Assembly: GCA_963519845.1 (NCBI GenBank)
Contig: CAUQNX010000014.1
Coordinates: 47,107 to 111,106 of the forward strand
Origin: Moellerella sp963519845
GTDB taxonomy: Bacteria > Pseudomonadota > Gammaproteobacteria > Enterobacterales > Enterobacteriaceae
DNA: 64,000 nt
Direction of reading: 5' to 3'
A program made the translations under genes and the position numbers. Below are positions 26,449 to 35,037 of the stretch, piece by piece (the stretch's first letter is position 1; every line of letters starts with the position of its first letter). The notes under the pieces were generated by a model that was not told the origin of the DNA, did no database searches, and was given only the letters and a program-made list of their open reading frames with translations.

Positions 26449-27011
26449 TATGCATGGCCTGCTTGTAATGAAATGGTATGAATATTGATATTGAGCAACG
26501 CGGCGGCAGAGGCCCATCGCGCTTCTAAGGGGGTTTCAAACAGTAAGCTAGCATTAGCAGGAACAGTTAACCAACTATTTTCCATGATTTCGCTCTCCAG
26601 CTGACCGCGTTCCCAACGAGAACAACCCAGCGTTACTAATGCTTTCATCGACTGTTGGCTGCTACCTAAGATATCGAGAATATCCTTGGAGGTGGTGACC
26701 ATAATTTCATCACTAACTTGTAAACTTGAGGTAAAACCGACGATTGGCGTATGCAAGATAAAGCCGTGTTCTTCAGCGACTGGCCCACCAGCAATAACGG
26801 GTGAGTTTAGAATAATTGAATCATCGCGATCCTGAGTATTTATCTCTAGCTTGTGCAGCATATTAGTGACAGAAAAGTCTTCAATAGGTTTATTAATCAC
26901 TAAGCCCATAGCACCATATTCATTGTGCTCACAGAGATAGACCACCGAGCGGCTAAAATAGGGATCAGTTAATGTTGGCATTGCAATTAGAAAATGATTT
27001 TTTAAGTGCAT
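26448..27011 (-). CDS. yqgE: YqgE family protein (DUF179)
   Basis: A 187-residue conserved protein of the UPF0301/AlgH family, of unsettled function. The sequence starts MHLKNHFLIAMPTL and includes SVVYLCEHNEYGAMGLVINKP, GGPVAEEHGFILHTP and ALVTLGCSRWERGQLE, closely following E. coli YqgE. It is translationally coupled to yqgF by a one-base TAATG overlap. A hairpin lies upstream, between it and gshB. Confidence 0.94.
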   Translation of the reverse strand: MHLKNHFLIAMPTLTDPYFSRSVVYLCEHNEYGAMGLVINKPIEDFSVTNMLHKLEINTQDRDDSIILNSPVIAGGPVAEEHGFILHTPIVGFTSSLQVSDEIMVTTSKDILDILGSSQQSMKALVTLGCSRWERGQLESEIMENSWLTVPANASLLFETPLEARWASAAALLNINIHTISLQAGHA

Positions 27012-27136
27012 ATTATTAAGAACCGTATTTATATAGTAAGTGTTTGCTATCGATGCCCGCTAGGTGATAAGCCGCAGATAGATGATTTGCTGTTGGTGAT
27101 ATTCAATTAATTAATATCTTACTGGGTTGATTATAT

Positions 27137-27164
27137 ATAAGGCACATTAAGCTATGTGCCTTAT
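27137..27164 (-). terminator. Hairpin between gshB and yqgE
   Basis: A perfect 11-base-pair stem (27137-27147 with 27154-27164) and six-base loop, flanked by AT-rich sequence on both sides. It lies downstream of gshB on the minus strand and probably ends part of the rsmE-gshB transcript before yqgE. Confidence 0.6.
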
Positions 27165-27185
27165 ATATTTTACTTAATTAAGAAA

Positions 27186-28142
27186 CTATTTCTTCAGGTT
27201 TTTCAGGCGTTTCTCGATGGCATCCATTAGCATACCCATAATGGAAATATCGAAAGCCGCTTCAATTTCACGGGCACAGGTTGGGCTAGTGACATTAATT
27301 TCAGTCAGACGATCACCGATAATATCAAGACCAACAAAAATCAGTCCTTTCTCTTTCAGTGTCGGTGCAACAGCACGAGCAATCGCCCAATCACTTTCTG
27401 TTAATGGACGAGCTTCACCGCTACCACCAGCGGCAAGATTACCCCGGGTTTCACCTTTGGCTGGAATACGCGCCAGACAATAAGGTACAGGCTCACCATC
27501 GACGACCAGAACACGTTTATCACCTTGCTTAATCGCTGGCAGATAATTCTGTGCCATACAGAAACGTTTACCATGCTCGGTAAGGGTCTCGATAATTACA
27601 CCGACGTTTGGATCATCTTGTTTCATACGGAAAATAGATGCGCCGCCCATACCATCAAGAGGTTTGAAAATAACATCGCCATGCTTCTGGTGGAATTCGC
27701 GCAGTTTTTTGGCGCTACGGGTCACTAGTGTGTCGGGCGTTAATTCAGGGAACCAAGCGGTAAATAATTTTTCATTACAGTCACGCAGACTTTGTGGCTT
27801 ATTAACAATCAGGCTGCCCGCTTCTTCTGCACGTTCTAAAATATAGGTCGCATAGATATATTCGGTATCAAATGGCGGATCTTTGCGCATCAAGATCGCA
27901 TCGAGTTCGGATAATTTGATATCTTGTTCTTGGGTGAATTCATACCATTTTTGTGGATTCTCATCCAATTTAACGATCTTGGTTTGAGCTCTGGCTTCGC
28001 CTTGATGGAGATAGAGATCATCCATTTCCATATAGTGAATTTCATAACCACGGCGCTGAGCTTCGAGCATCATCGCAAAACTGGTGTCTTTTTTAATGTT
28101 GATGGACGAAATAGGGTCCATCACAATACCCAACTTGATCAT
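27186..28142 (-). CDS. gshB: Glutathione synthetase
   Basis: The second enzyme of glutathione synthesis, joining gamma-glutamylcysteine and glycine with ATP. The 318-residue ATP-grasp protein has the N-terminal KLGIVMDPISSINIKKD, the IFKPLDGMGGASIFR ATP loop, and the C-terminal GLDIIGDRLTEINVTSPTC metal-binding block. It lies nine bases after rsmE and is co-transcribed with it, as in E. coli. Confidence 0.97.
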   Translation of the reverse strand: MIKLGIVMDPISSINIKKDTSFAMMLEAQRRGYEIHYMEMDDLYLHQGEARAQTKIVKLDENPQKWYEFTQEQDIKLSELDAILMRKDPPFDTEYIYATYILERAEEAGSLIVNKPQSLRDCNEKLFTAWFPELTPDTLVTRSAKKLREFHQKHGDVIFKPLDGMGGASIFRMKQDDPNVGVIIETLTEHGKRFCMAQNYLPAIKQGDKRVLVVDGEPVPYCLARIPAKGETRGNLAAGGSGEARPLTESDWAIARAVAPTLKEKGLIFVGLDIIGDRLTEINVTSPTCAREIEAAFDISIMGMLMDAIEKRLKNLKK

Positions 28143-28151
28143 TATATCTCC

Positions 28152-28883
28152 TTAACCCAAATCGCCTAAACGCACTTGTAGAGCCGCAATTGCGGTGAGC
28201 GCTGTTGTTTCTGTTCTTAATACCCTAGGGCCTAGCAAGATGTCAGTAAACTGATATTTTGCCGTCATCGCAATTTCATCTGCGGAGAGACCACCTTCAG
28301 GTCCAATTAGTAGACGTGCTTTCTTAACTGATGTTGGCAATGTATTGATACTATTCGTTGCCCGTGGATGTAGATTGACTTTAAATGCGCCATCATCTTC
28401 AGCGCACCACTCTTCGAGCGTTTGAACTGGACGAACTTGAGGAATGCGATTACGCCCACACTGCTCACAGGCGGCAATGGCAATCTTTTGCCACTGTTGT
28501 ACTTTTTTCTCTAGACGCGCTGCATCTAATTTTACGCCACAGCGAGCCGAAAAGAGAGGGGTGATCACACTTACGCCTAATTCAACGGATTTCTGGATGG
28601 TAAATTCCATTTTTTCACCCCGGGAGATAACTTGCCCAAGGTGTAAATCTAATGGCGATTCACGATCATCCAGTGTTGAACTTGTGATTAACACTTTAAC
28701 CTCTTTTTTATTCACTTCGATAATTTCGGCTGCAAAGACCGAATTACTGCCATCAAAGAGTTCAATTTCCTGCCCTTTGGTCATCCGCAATACTCGACCA
28801 ACATGGTTGGCTGCATCATCAATCAGAGAGATTGTGGTATCAGGCTGTAAAGGCTCTGGGTGATAAATGCGTGGAGTTCGCAT
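28152..28883 (-). CDS. rsmE: 16S rRNA (uracil-1498-N3)-methyltransferase
   Basis: A SPOUT-fold methyltransferase that modifies U1498 of 16S rRNA. The 243-residue protein shows an N-terminal PUA-like domain (HVGRVLRMTKGQ), QKSVELGV, the CEQCGRNRIPQV segment and the C-terminal knot with LLIGPEGGLSADEI and LGPRVLRTETTALTA. It heads the rsmE-gshB operon; the spacer before it is shared with the divergent prepilin peptidase gene. Confidence 0.96.
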   Translation of the reverse strand: MRTPRIYHPEPLQPDTTISLIDDAANHVGRVLRMTKGQEIELFDGSNSVFAAEIIEVNKKEVKVLITSSTLDDRESPLDLHLGQVISRGEKMEFTIQKSVELGVSVITPLFSARCGVKLDAARLEKKVQQWQKIAIAACEQCGRNRIPQVRPVQTLEEWCAEDDGAFKVNLHPRATNSINTLPTSVKKARLLIGPEGGLSADEIAMTAKYQFTDILLGPRVLRTETTALTAIAALQVRLGDLG

Positions 28884-29253
28884 GGTCTATTCCTCGTTCA
28901 AATAGGGCAAAAGTAATATGTGACAGCAATAAGATTGATATGGGTCTAAAAATCCTAAAAACAATAAAAAGCATAGCATTTTTTTGTAATTTAATGATTT
29001 TATCATAAATAGTCGATTTTTGGTGCCACTCGACTAAAACCTATTGTTGATCTCCGATAGCTGGAAATTAAAATTTTATTCGATAGAGATGAAAAGGTAA
29101 ATATATAGAATAAAAATGAAGATATATTCATGTTTATTGTATCTGTTTACAGGATTTTAAATCTAAGCTAATTTTCGGTTAGGTTGTTTATTGTGTTGTT
29201 TGGATTTTTTAATATTCTTTTAGTTATATTAAAAAATATTATGAGAGGTGGCG
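28884..29253. other. AT-rich spacer between rsmE and the prepilin peptidase gene
   Basis: A 370-base gene-free stretch between divergent genes, strongly AT-rich in its right half. It must hold the rsmE promoter and probably that of the peptidase gene. No recognisable operator, RNA or short gene was found. Confidence 0.45.
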
Positions 29254-29958
29254 ATGCCTAATTTAGCTGAGTTCAATTTAGCGATTTTTTTCAATGATAA
29301 AAAGGGGACGTTTCTAGTTGCTATTTGTAGTATTATTTTTCTATCTATTTGTTTTCTATGGCTGACTAGATTATTATTATATTTCACTCCTAGATTTATA
29401 TTTAATAAGCCTGCGATTAAAATTAATTACATTAAATTATTTCCACTTTTTTTATTTATCATAACTTGGTTATTTTTTCATGAGCAGCGATTAAGTTTAA
29501 TTTTACTATTATCGCTCTATTTTTTATTTGGTTACCTTCTTGCTATTATTGATTACCACACTATGTATTTACCCGATGTATTGATTTTTCCATTACTAGT
29601 ATTTGGTATTATTTATAATTTAGTTATACCGCTCGGAAATATTATGCTCTCAATTTATGGCATATTCGGTGGATATCTTTTTCTATGGTTTCTTGCTGGC
29701 ACTATGCAGTGGTTCAATAAACGACGTCAATTGGGGGATGGAGATATAAAACTGATTGCCGCTTATGGTGCTTGGTTGGGAGTGCTTAAATTGCCCCAAC
29801 TACTGGTTGGGGCCGCATTTTGTGGGATTATTCATTATTTATACTATTATTGGCGCAATCGACAGAGAACCACGGCGATCCCCTTTGGTCCATCAATTGT
29901 GCTCAGTGCATTGTATTGGCAACTTATTGAGCCTTATTATCCGTGGATTTCTGATTGA
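29254..29958 (+). CDS. Prepilin peptidase (A24 family), without methylase domain
   Basis: A 234-residue polytopic inner-membrane aspartic protease of the type IV prepilin peptidase family. The two catalytic aspartates are visible: D100 in IIDYHTMYLPD and D164 in GDGDIKL. The N-terminal CxxC-rich methyltransferase domain of full-length PilD/GspO is absent, so it would cleave leader peptides but probably not methylate. The ATG at 29254, with AGAGG five bases before it, is chosen over a GTG at 29248. No type II secretion or type IV pilus genes are nearby; substrates are unknown. Low GC and a hydrophobic composition are evident. Confidence 0.82.
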   Translation: MPNLAEFNLAIFFNDKKGTFLVAICSIIFLSICFLWLTRLLLYFTPRFIFNKPAIKINYIKLFPLFLFIITWLFFHEQRLSLILLLSLYFLFGYLLAIIDYHTMYLPDVLIFPLLVFGIIYNLVIPLGNIMLSIYGIFGGYLFLWFLAGTMQWFNKRRQLGDGDIKLIAAYGAWLGVLKLPQLLVGAAFCGIIHYLYYYWRNRQRTTAIPFGPSIVLSALYWQLIEPYYPWISD

Positions 29959-29977
29959 CCAAGAGGCGCAGTGTACC

Positions 29978-30619
29978 CTAAGAAAGTTGAGTGGTAAGTT
30001 GATCGAGATAAGCTAGCCACTCATCTTGACGCCCCAGATAATTTTGTAATGGTACTCGATTTAATTTGCCTTGTTGCTCAATTAATAGCGTTGGAAATCC
30101 AGATGCACCAGACTTAGCCAATATATTACGGCTCTGCTCTATATGTTGTTGAGTGGCTAAATCAGCATTAAGCGCATATTGAGTAGCAAAAGTTTGGTTA
30201 TCTAGGTCAATCTGTTTAGCGATAGCGAATAACACCTCTTTGTCACTAATATGACGACCTTCAACATAATGAGCGTGTTGAATCGCTTTAAGCAAAGGGA
30301 AACCCTGACCAGAGAGTTGTTGCGCCGTTAAAATTGCGGTTATTGGTGGCGCAGAATCAAAAACTAATCCACTTTCTGCCAGCATACTGTGATAGTCATC
30401 GCCAAAATATTGTCCAGTCATAGCCGCAATACGCTGATCTGATAGCATAATGTGCTGACGAAACTGCTCATTCATTAATAAACGATTGTCACCTGCAAGC
30501 ATACCACCACCCTGTAGGATCAGTTCGACTCCTTGATGATTTACCGCCAATTCAATCAGGGGAGATGCGCCATAACACCAACCACAAAGTGGATCATAGA
30601 TATAATGTAATTTAATCAT
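29978..30619 (-). CDS. DsbA-family thioredoxin-fold oxidoreductase
   Basis: A 213-residue protein without a signal peptide, so probably cytoplasmic. The redox motif CGWC (C12, C15) comes at once in YIYDPLCGWCYGASPL. An alpha-helical insert follows, and the cis-proline loop GFPTLLI is near the end. This matches the DsbA-like/FrnE subgroup. The substrate cannot be read. It is convergent with the prepilin peptidase gene (19 bases between stops) and lies downstream of the metallo-beta-lactamase-fold gene on the same strand. Confidence 0.8.
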   Translation of the reverse strand: MIKLHYIYDPLCGWCYGASPLIELAVNHQGVELILQGGGMLAGDNRLLMNEQFRQHIMLSDQRIAAMTGQYFGDDYHSMLAESGLVFDSAPPITAILTAQQLSGQGFPLLKAIQHAHYVEGRHISDKEVLFAIAKQIDLDNQTFATQYALNADLATQQHIEQSRNILAKSGASGFPTLLIEQQGKLNRVPLQNYLGRQDEWLAYLDQLTTQLS

Positions 30620-30697
30620 TTTTTACTCTCTAATTGGTAACTGACGGTGATTAATAATTTAAATTACCGCCAGTCTGATATTGATATTATGCTGATT

Positions 30698-31573
30698 TTA
30701 TTGCGGCCACTGCATTTCACCTTTGATTACTTTGGCACTTAATTCAAGGCTAGAGACATCATCGAGATCAGGATATTGCGCAGTCATTTTTTCGATCAAT
30801 TCAGCGGAATTTGTGCTTTTATCCGCTGCTTTTTCAAAGGCATTTAGATAGTTTTGGCTAAATGTAACTGTACCAATATCCATTTTCGAAGATCCCGTAA
30901 AATGTCCTGGTACTACAATTTCAGGTTTTAGTGCTTTAATTGATTCTAATGTCTGCAGCCATTGTTGGCGCGATAATTTAGTTTGTGTATCTGCGATCCA
31001 AAGATGGATATTATCAGAGACCACAACACCACCGACAACGGCTTTTAAATCAGGGCTCCATACCACAGTGCGGTCGGGAGTTGCCCCCTCTAAGCCATGA
31101 ATAATCAATTTCTTACCTTCGATTGAAAAACTATTACCTTCAATCACTTCCGGTATAACCACTGCATTAGGCGCTTGTTCTTTCAATATTGGCCCCCAGT
31201 AGGCTAATTTACCCTGTTGTGATGCCTTGATCGCTTCTACAGTTTGTGCGGTTGCGATGATTTTCGCATCGGGAAACGCCTGTTGAAGGGTATCTAAGCC
31301 AAAGTAATAATCAGGATCAGAATGACTAATATAGATTGTGGTCAGTTTCTTATTTAGTTTCTTTAATATTTTGACTAATTCGACCGCGTCATTTTTTTGA
31401 AATTGAGCATCGATCAATACCATCTCATTGTCGCCACTGATAATCTCAGAGGAGACAGGAAAAATACTTTTATTGCCGGGGTTATAGATATCGAGCTTTA
31501 GTTCGGCAGCGGGTGTTAGTTGGCTAAAGGTAAATAAGGTGCCCGCGGCTAAGAGTAATTGAGTTAATTTCAT
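30698..31573 (-). CDS. Exported metallo-beta-lactamase-fold protein with altered metal motif
   Basis: A 291-residue protein with a Sec signal peptide (about 1-23, ending PAA) and an MBL-fold core. The usual HxHxDH zinc motif reads H84-S-D-P-D-Y89 (YISHSDPDYYFGL), so the second and last histidines are replaced by Asp86 and Tyr89. Later motifs are kept (HGLEGATPDRTVVW, VVPGHFTGSS). Members of this subgroup may bind one metal or none. The substrate is unknown. It is divergent from a LysR-type gene, the usual sign of regulation by that neighbour. Confidence 0.75.
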   Translation of the reverse strand: MKLTQLLLAAGTLFTFSQLTPAAELKLDIYNPGNKSIFPVSSEIISGDNEMVLIDAQFQKNDAVELVKILKKLNKKLTTIYISHSDPDYYFGLDTLQQAFPDAKIIATAQTVEAIKASQQGKLAYWGPILKEQAPNAVVIPEVIEGNSFSIEGKKLIIHGLEGATPDRTVVWSPDLKAVVGGVVVSDNIHLWIADTQTKLSRQQWLQTLESIKALKPEIVVPGHFTGSSKMDIGTVTFSQNYLNAFEKAADKSTNSAELIEKMTAQYPDLDDVSSLELSAKVIKGEMQWPQ

Positions 31574-31699
31574 TTTGTTATCCTAATATTAAATGGGTGC
31601 TTATCTAGCTGCTTTTGATGTTTGTTATAATAGATTGCAACAAAGAAGAGAAAAACCGCATAATAGGCAATTGTTTGTTGCATAAATCGGACGAATAGA
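31574..31699. promoter_or_regulatory. Divergent MBL/LysR promoter region
   Basis: A 126-base spacer between the divergent MBL-fold gene and the LysR-type regulator. It should hold both promoters and the regulator's binding site. No specific half-sites are asserted. Confidence 0.4.
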
Positions 31700-32617
31700 A
31701 TGGATAGGATTATTGCTGCACAGGTATTTACCACCATAGTCGAACAAGGCAGTATGATTGCCGCTGCGGATAAATTGGATATGTCGCGAGCTATGGTTAC
31801 GCGATACCTTGCTGAAATGGAATCTTGGGCGGGTGTAAGACTTTTGAATCGAACCACTCGGCGGCTGAGCTTAACCTCGGCGGGAGAAGATATTTATCAG
31901 CAAGCGGTAAAGTTAACCGCATTAGCTCAGTCAATGCCAGTTGAACAGGATAGGCGATCTGAGACATTAACCGGATTAGTGCGAATCAGCTGTGCTCAAT
32001 CGCTGGCACAGTCAGTATTATCGGTGGCGCTCAGCGAATTTTTACAGCATTATCCTAATATGACGGTCGATCTTTCAATCAGCAATAAAGTTGTCAATTT
32101 GGTTGAAGAGCGTATTGATTTAGCCATTCGTATTACCAATAATCTTGAACCTCATTTAATCGCTAAATCCTTATCAACCTGTCATTCAGTGATCTGCGCT
32201 TCGCCCGATTATCTTAATAATAAAAAAATACCAGTAAAACCCGATGATCTTATGTTAATGGATTGCCTGACATATAATTTTTTTGGCCGCAGTATCTGGT
32301 TATTTGAAAAAGAGGGTATTAAATATTCAGTGCCAGTCGGGGGGCGCTTGAGTGCCAATGAATCGATATTTTTAGCTGAAGCGGCTATTAATGGGGCAGG
32401 GGTCTCAATGCAGCCTTATTGTTCCGTCGCCCACTATCTTGAATCAGGCCAATTAATCCAGCTATTGCCTGATTATCAACCTCAGCCACTGGGCATCTAT
32501 GGGGTCTATACCAGCCGGCAAAATATGCCAACTACACTCAGAGTATTATTAGATTATCTTGTTGAATGGTTTGCTACATCTGAGCATTGGAAGAAATTAA
32601 TGGCGCAAGGCATCTGA
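31700..32617 (+). CDS. LysR-type transcriptional regulator, likely of the MBL-fold gene
   Basis: A 305-residue LysR-family regulator. The N-terminal winged helix (FTTIVEQGSMIAAADKLDMSRAMVTRYLAEMESWAGVRLLNRTTRRLSL, in pieces) is of the AaeR/CrgA-like subgroup with the LLNRTTR motif. A substrate-binding-like effector domain follows from about residue 90. Divergent placement suggests it controls the exported MBL-fold protein; the inducer is unknown. Its 3' end overlaps the convergent lysR gene by 21 bases. Confidence 0.85.
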   Translation: MDRIIAAQVFTTIVEQGSMIAAADKLDMSRAMVTRYLAEMESWAGVRLLNRTTRRLSLTSAGEDIYQQAVKLTALAQSMPVEQDRRSETLTGLVRISCAQSLAQSVLSVALSEFLQHYPNMTVDLSISNKVVNLVEERIDLAIRITNNLEPHLIAKSLSTCHSVICASPDYLNNKKIPVKPDDLMLMDCLTYNFFGRSIWLFEKEGIKYSVPVGGRLSANESIFLAEAAINGAGVSMQPYCSVAHYLESGQLIQLLPDYQPQPLGIYGVYTSRQNMPTTLRVLLDYLVEWFATSEHWKKLMAQGI

Positions 32618-33529
32618 TAAGGCGTTCTTGATCCGCTCAATAGATTCTCTTAGATATTGCGAGAATGCATCAACAATCTCTGATGAAGGGCGATGAATTG
32701 GTTTAATTAAGCTCAAAGTGAAAGGAATATTGAAACTTAGTGGACGAATACAGAGCAGTGATTTATTTTGGCGATAAAAATCTAACGCTGTGAAGGGGTT
32801 CACAATTGAGATACCAATACCTTGTTGCACCATGGCACAAATCGATGCTGCACTATGGGTCTCCATCACAGTTTTACGGCTAACCTGTTGCTCTGAAAAT
32901 AAGGCATCAATAGTCTGGCGATAACTATCAGCAATAGATAAATGGATAAAGCGTTGTTGCTCAAAATCTTGTGGCTCAAGTCGCTGTTTATGACACAGGG
33001 GATGATCCGCCGGTAATACACAAACCTCATTGAGGGTAATTAGGGTTTCACGTTCTGTGCCTGGTGGAGTTTGAAGATGCTCTGTTAAGCCAAGATCATA
33101 ACGTTGGGCTGATAGCCACTCTTCAAGCAGCGGTGATTCTTGCGGAATGATGGTTAAACTCAATTCGGGATAGGCAGCCATAAAGTGATGACAGACTTGT
33201 GGAAGTAGTGATTGCGCAAACGCGGGCAAGCAGGTAATAGATAACTCGGCATATTCAAATTGACGGATCGACTCAGCCATATTTTTAATTCGAGCTAAGC
33301 CATAATAGGATCTTTCTACCTCTTCAAAAAACTTCAGCCCTTGTGTGGTGGGTTGTAAACGACCTTTGATTCGATCGAAGAGCTTAAATTTAAGCAGATG
33401 CTCTAATCTACTGAGCTCACGGCTAATTGTCGGCTGTGAGGTATTCAATAAGTGTGCGGCCTCAGTTAAATTGGAGGTGGTCATCACCGCTTTAAAGATC
33501 TCAATATGACGCCAAGATATCTGTTGCAT
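32597..33529 (-). CDS. lysR: LysR, activator of lysA
   Basis: The founding member of the LysR family, which activates lysA when diaminopimelate is plentiful and lysine low. Blocks such as SWRHIEIFKAVM, NTSQPTISRELSRLE, QESPLLEEWLSAQRYDLGLTE and THSAASICAMVQQGIGISIVNP match E. coli LysR closely. The ATG at 33529 is preceded by AAGGAAAA and gives 310 residues against 311 in E. coli; an in-frame extension to 33559 is unlikely. It is divergent from lysA, the classic arrangement. Confidence 0.95.
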   Translation of the reverse strand: MQQISWRHIEIFKAVMTTSNLTEAAHLLNTSQPTISRELSRLEHLLKFKLFDRIKGRLQPTTQGLKFFEEVERSYYGLARIKNMAESIRQFEYAELSITCLPAFAQSLLPQVCHHFMAAYPELSLTIIPQESPLLEEWLSAQRYDLGLTEHLQTPPGTERETLITLNEVCVLPADHPLCHKQRLEPQDFEQQRFIHLSIADSYRQTIDALFSEQQVSRKTVMETHSAASICAMVQQGIGISIVNPFTALDFYRQNKSLLCIRPLSFNIPFTLSLIKPIHRPSSEIVDAFSQYLRESIERIKNALSDALRH

Positions 33530-33682
33530 TAATTTTCCTTCCGCCAAGTTATCAGCCAAATTAAAAGATAATAAATATCATATCAGAAATGAATAGACTT
33601 CAGATAAATAGATATTTTTATTCCGACTATTTTTACTTAATAATCTTTACTATAAACGACTCTATAATCAATTGGATGGATC
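33530..33682. promoter_or_regulatory. Divergent lysR/lysA control region
   Basis: The AT-rich spacer between lysR and lysA is where LysR would bind to activate lysA and repress itself, as in E. coli. The half-sites were not pinned down by eye. Confidence 0.5.
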
Positions 33683-34948
33683 ATGACGACATTTGCCACC
33701 ACAACTAGCCGTAATTTAACTCCTGCTGCACTGCGTGAATTACCACAGCAATATGGCACACCGCTTTGGGTGTATGACAGTGAAGTTATCATTGATCGCA
33801 TCAACCAATTGAGATCTTTTGATGTGATCCGCTTCGCACAAAAAGCGTGCTCAAATATTCATATTTTAGGTTTGATGCGTAAACAGGGTGTAAAAGTTGA
33901 CTCAGTTTCACTCGGTGAAATCGAGAGGGCGCTAGTGGCTGGATTTCAGCCGGGGCGTGAAAAAGCAGAAATTGTGTTTACGGCAGATGTATTTGATACG
34001 GCTACACTTGAACGCGTTACTGAATTAGATATTCCGGTTAATGCGGGCTCTATCGATATGCTAGAGCAAATTGGTCAGCAAAAAAGTGGTCATCCGGTCT
34101 GGCTACGCATCAACCCAGGATTTGGTCATGGTCATAGTCAAAAAACCAATACTGGGGGCGAAAATAGTAAACATGGGATCTGGCATGCTGATCTACCACA
34201 GGCTTTAGCGAAAATTGAGCAATATGGTTTATCGTTAGTTGGATTGCATATGCATATTGGTTCGGGTGTTGATTACCAACATCTATCTAGCGTGTGTGAT
34301 GCTATGGTCGAGCAGGTGATCAGTGCTGGCGTCGATATTCAAGCTATTTCAGCAGGCGGCGGTTTATCAACACCTTACCGTGAAGATGATGAAACTATCG
34401 ATATTAGCCACTATTACAATCTTTGGCATGAAGCGCGTCAGCGGATTGCGGCACATTTAGATCATCCGATTGAATTAGAGATTGAGCCCGGTCGTTTTCT
34501 GGTGGCTGAATCTGGCGTTCTGTTAGCGGAAGTGAGAGCGGTTAAATCGATGGGCAGTCGTCACTATATTTTGGTCGATAGCGGTTTTAACGATCTGATG
34601 CGCCCTGCGATGTATGGCAGCTACCATCATATTTCTGTTTTAGCGGGCGATGAACGAATCATCGATAATAGTCAATTAAATGATTCTATTGTGGCAGGAC
34701 CTCTGTGTGAGTCAGGCGATGTATTTACTCAACAGGAAGGCGGTACGGTAGAAACACGAGCACTGCCGACTACCCAAGTGGGTGATTATTTGGTTTTTCA
34801 TGATACGGGGGCTTATGGTGCGTCTATGTCATCTAACTATAATAGCCGGCCATTATTGCCAGAGGTGATGTTTATTGAGGGCAAACCTCAGTTGATTCGC
34901 CGTCGTCAAACCATTAATGAGCTATTAGCGTTAGAGCAAAATATCTAG
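33683..34948 (+). CDS. lysA: Diaminopimelate decarboxylase
   Basis: The last step of lysine synthesis, a PLP-dependent decarboxylation of meso-diaminopimelate. The 421-residue fold type III enzyme has the PLP lysine at K54 (FAQKACSN), the same position as in E. coli. The GLHMHIGSG and AGGGLSTPYR phosphate-binding segments, the EIEPGRFLVAESG block and the catalytic cysteine motif GPLCESGD are present. It is followed by a strong terminator. Confidence 0.97.
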   Translation: MTTFATTTSRNLTPAALRELPQQYGTPLWVYDSEVIIDRINQLRSFDVIRFAQKACSNIHILGLMRKQGVKVDSVSLGEIERALVAGFQPGREKAEIVFTADVFDTATLERVTELDIPVNAGSIDMLEQIGQQKSGHPVWLRINPGFGHGHSQKTNTGGENSKHGIWHADLPQALAKIEQYGLSLVGLHMHIGSGVDYQHLSSVCDAMVEQVISAGVDIQAISAGGGLSTPYREDDETIDISHYYNLWHEARQRIAAHLDHPIELEIEPGRFLVAESGVLLAEVRAVKSMGSRHYILVDSGFNDLMRPAMYGSYHHISVLAGDERIIDNSQLNDSIVAGPLCESGDVFTQQEGGTVETRALPTTQVGDYLVFHDTGAYGASMSSNYNSRPLLPEVMFIEGKPQLIRRRQTINELLALEQNI

Positions 34949-34991
34949 TTTTATCTATTAGCGCTTTGGTTATTGTCGAGCAAGGAAAAAT

Positions 34992-35030
34992 AGCGATCGC
35001 CATTATGATTAATGGCGATCGCTTTATTTT
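34992..35030. terminator. Bidirectional terminator between lysA and fadE
   Basis: A perfect 13-base-pair hairpin (34992-35004 with 35011-35023, six-base loop) followed by TTATTTT on the plus strand and preceded by AAAAAT, which gives a T-tract on the minus strand. It serves both convergent genes. Confidence 0.88.
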
Positions 35031-35037
35031 GTCAGGA

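Noticed and set aside
28444..28863. 139-codon plus-strand frame opposite rsmE
   Set aside because: Antisense shadow of a well-conserved rRNA methyltransferase gene.
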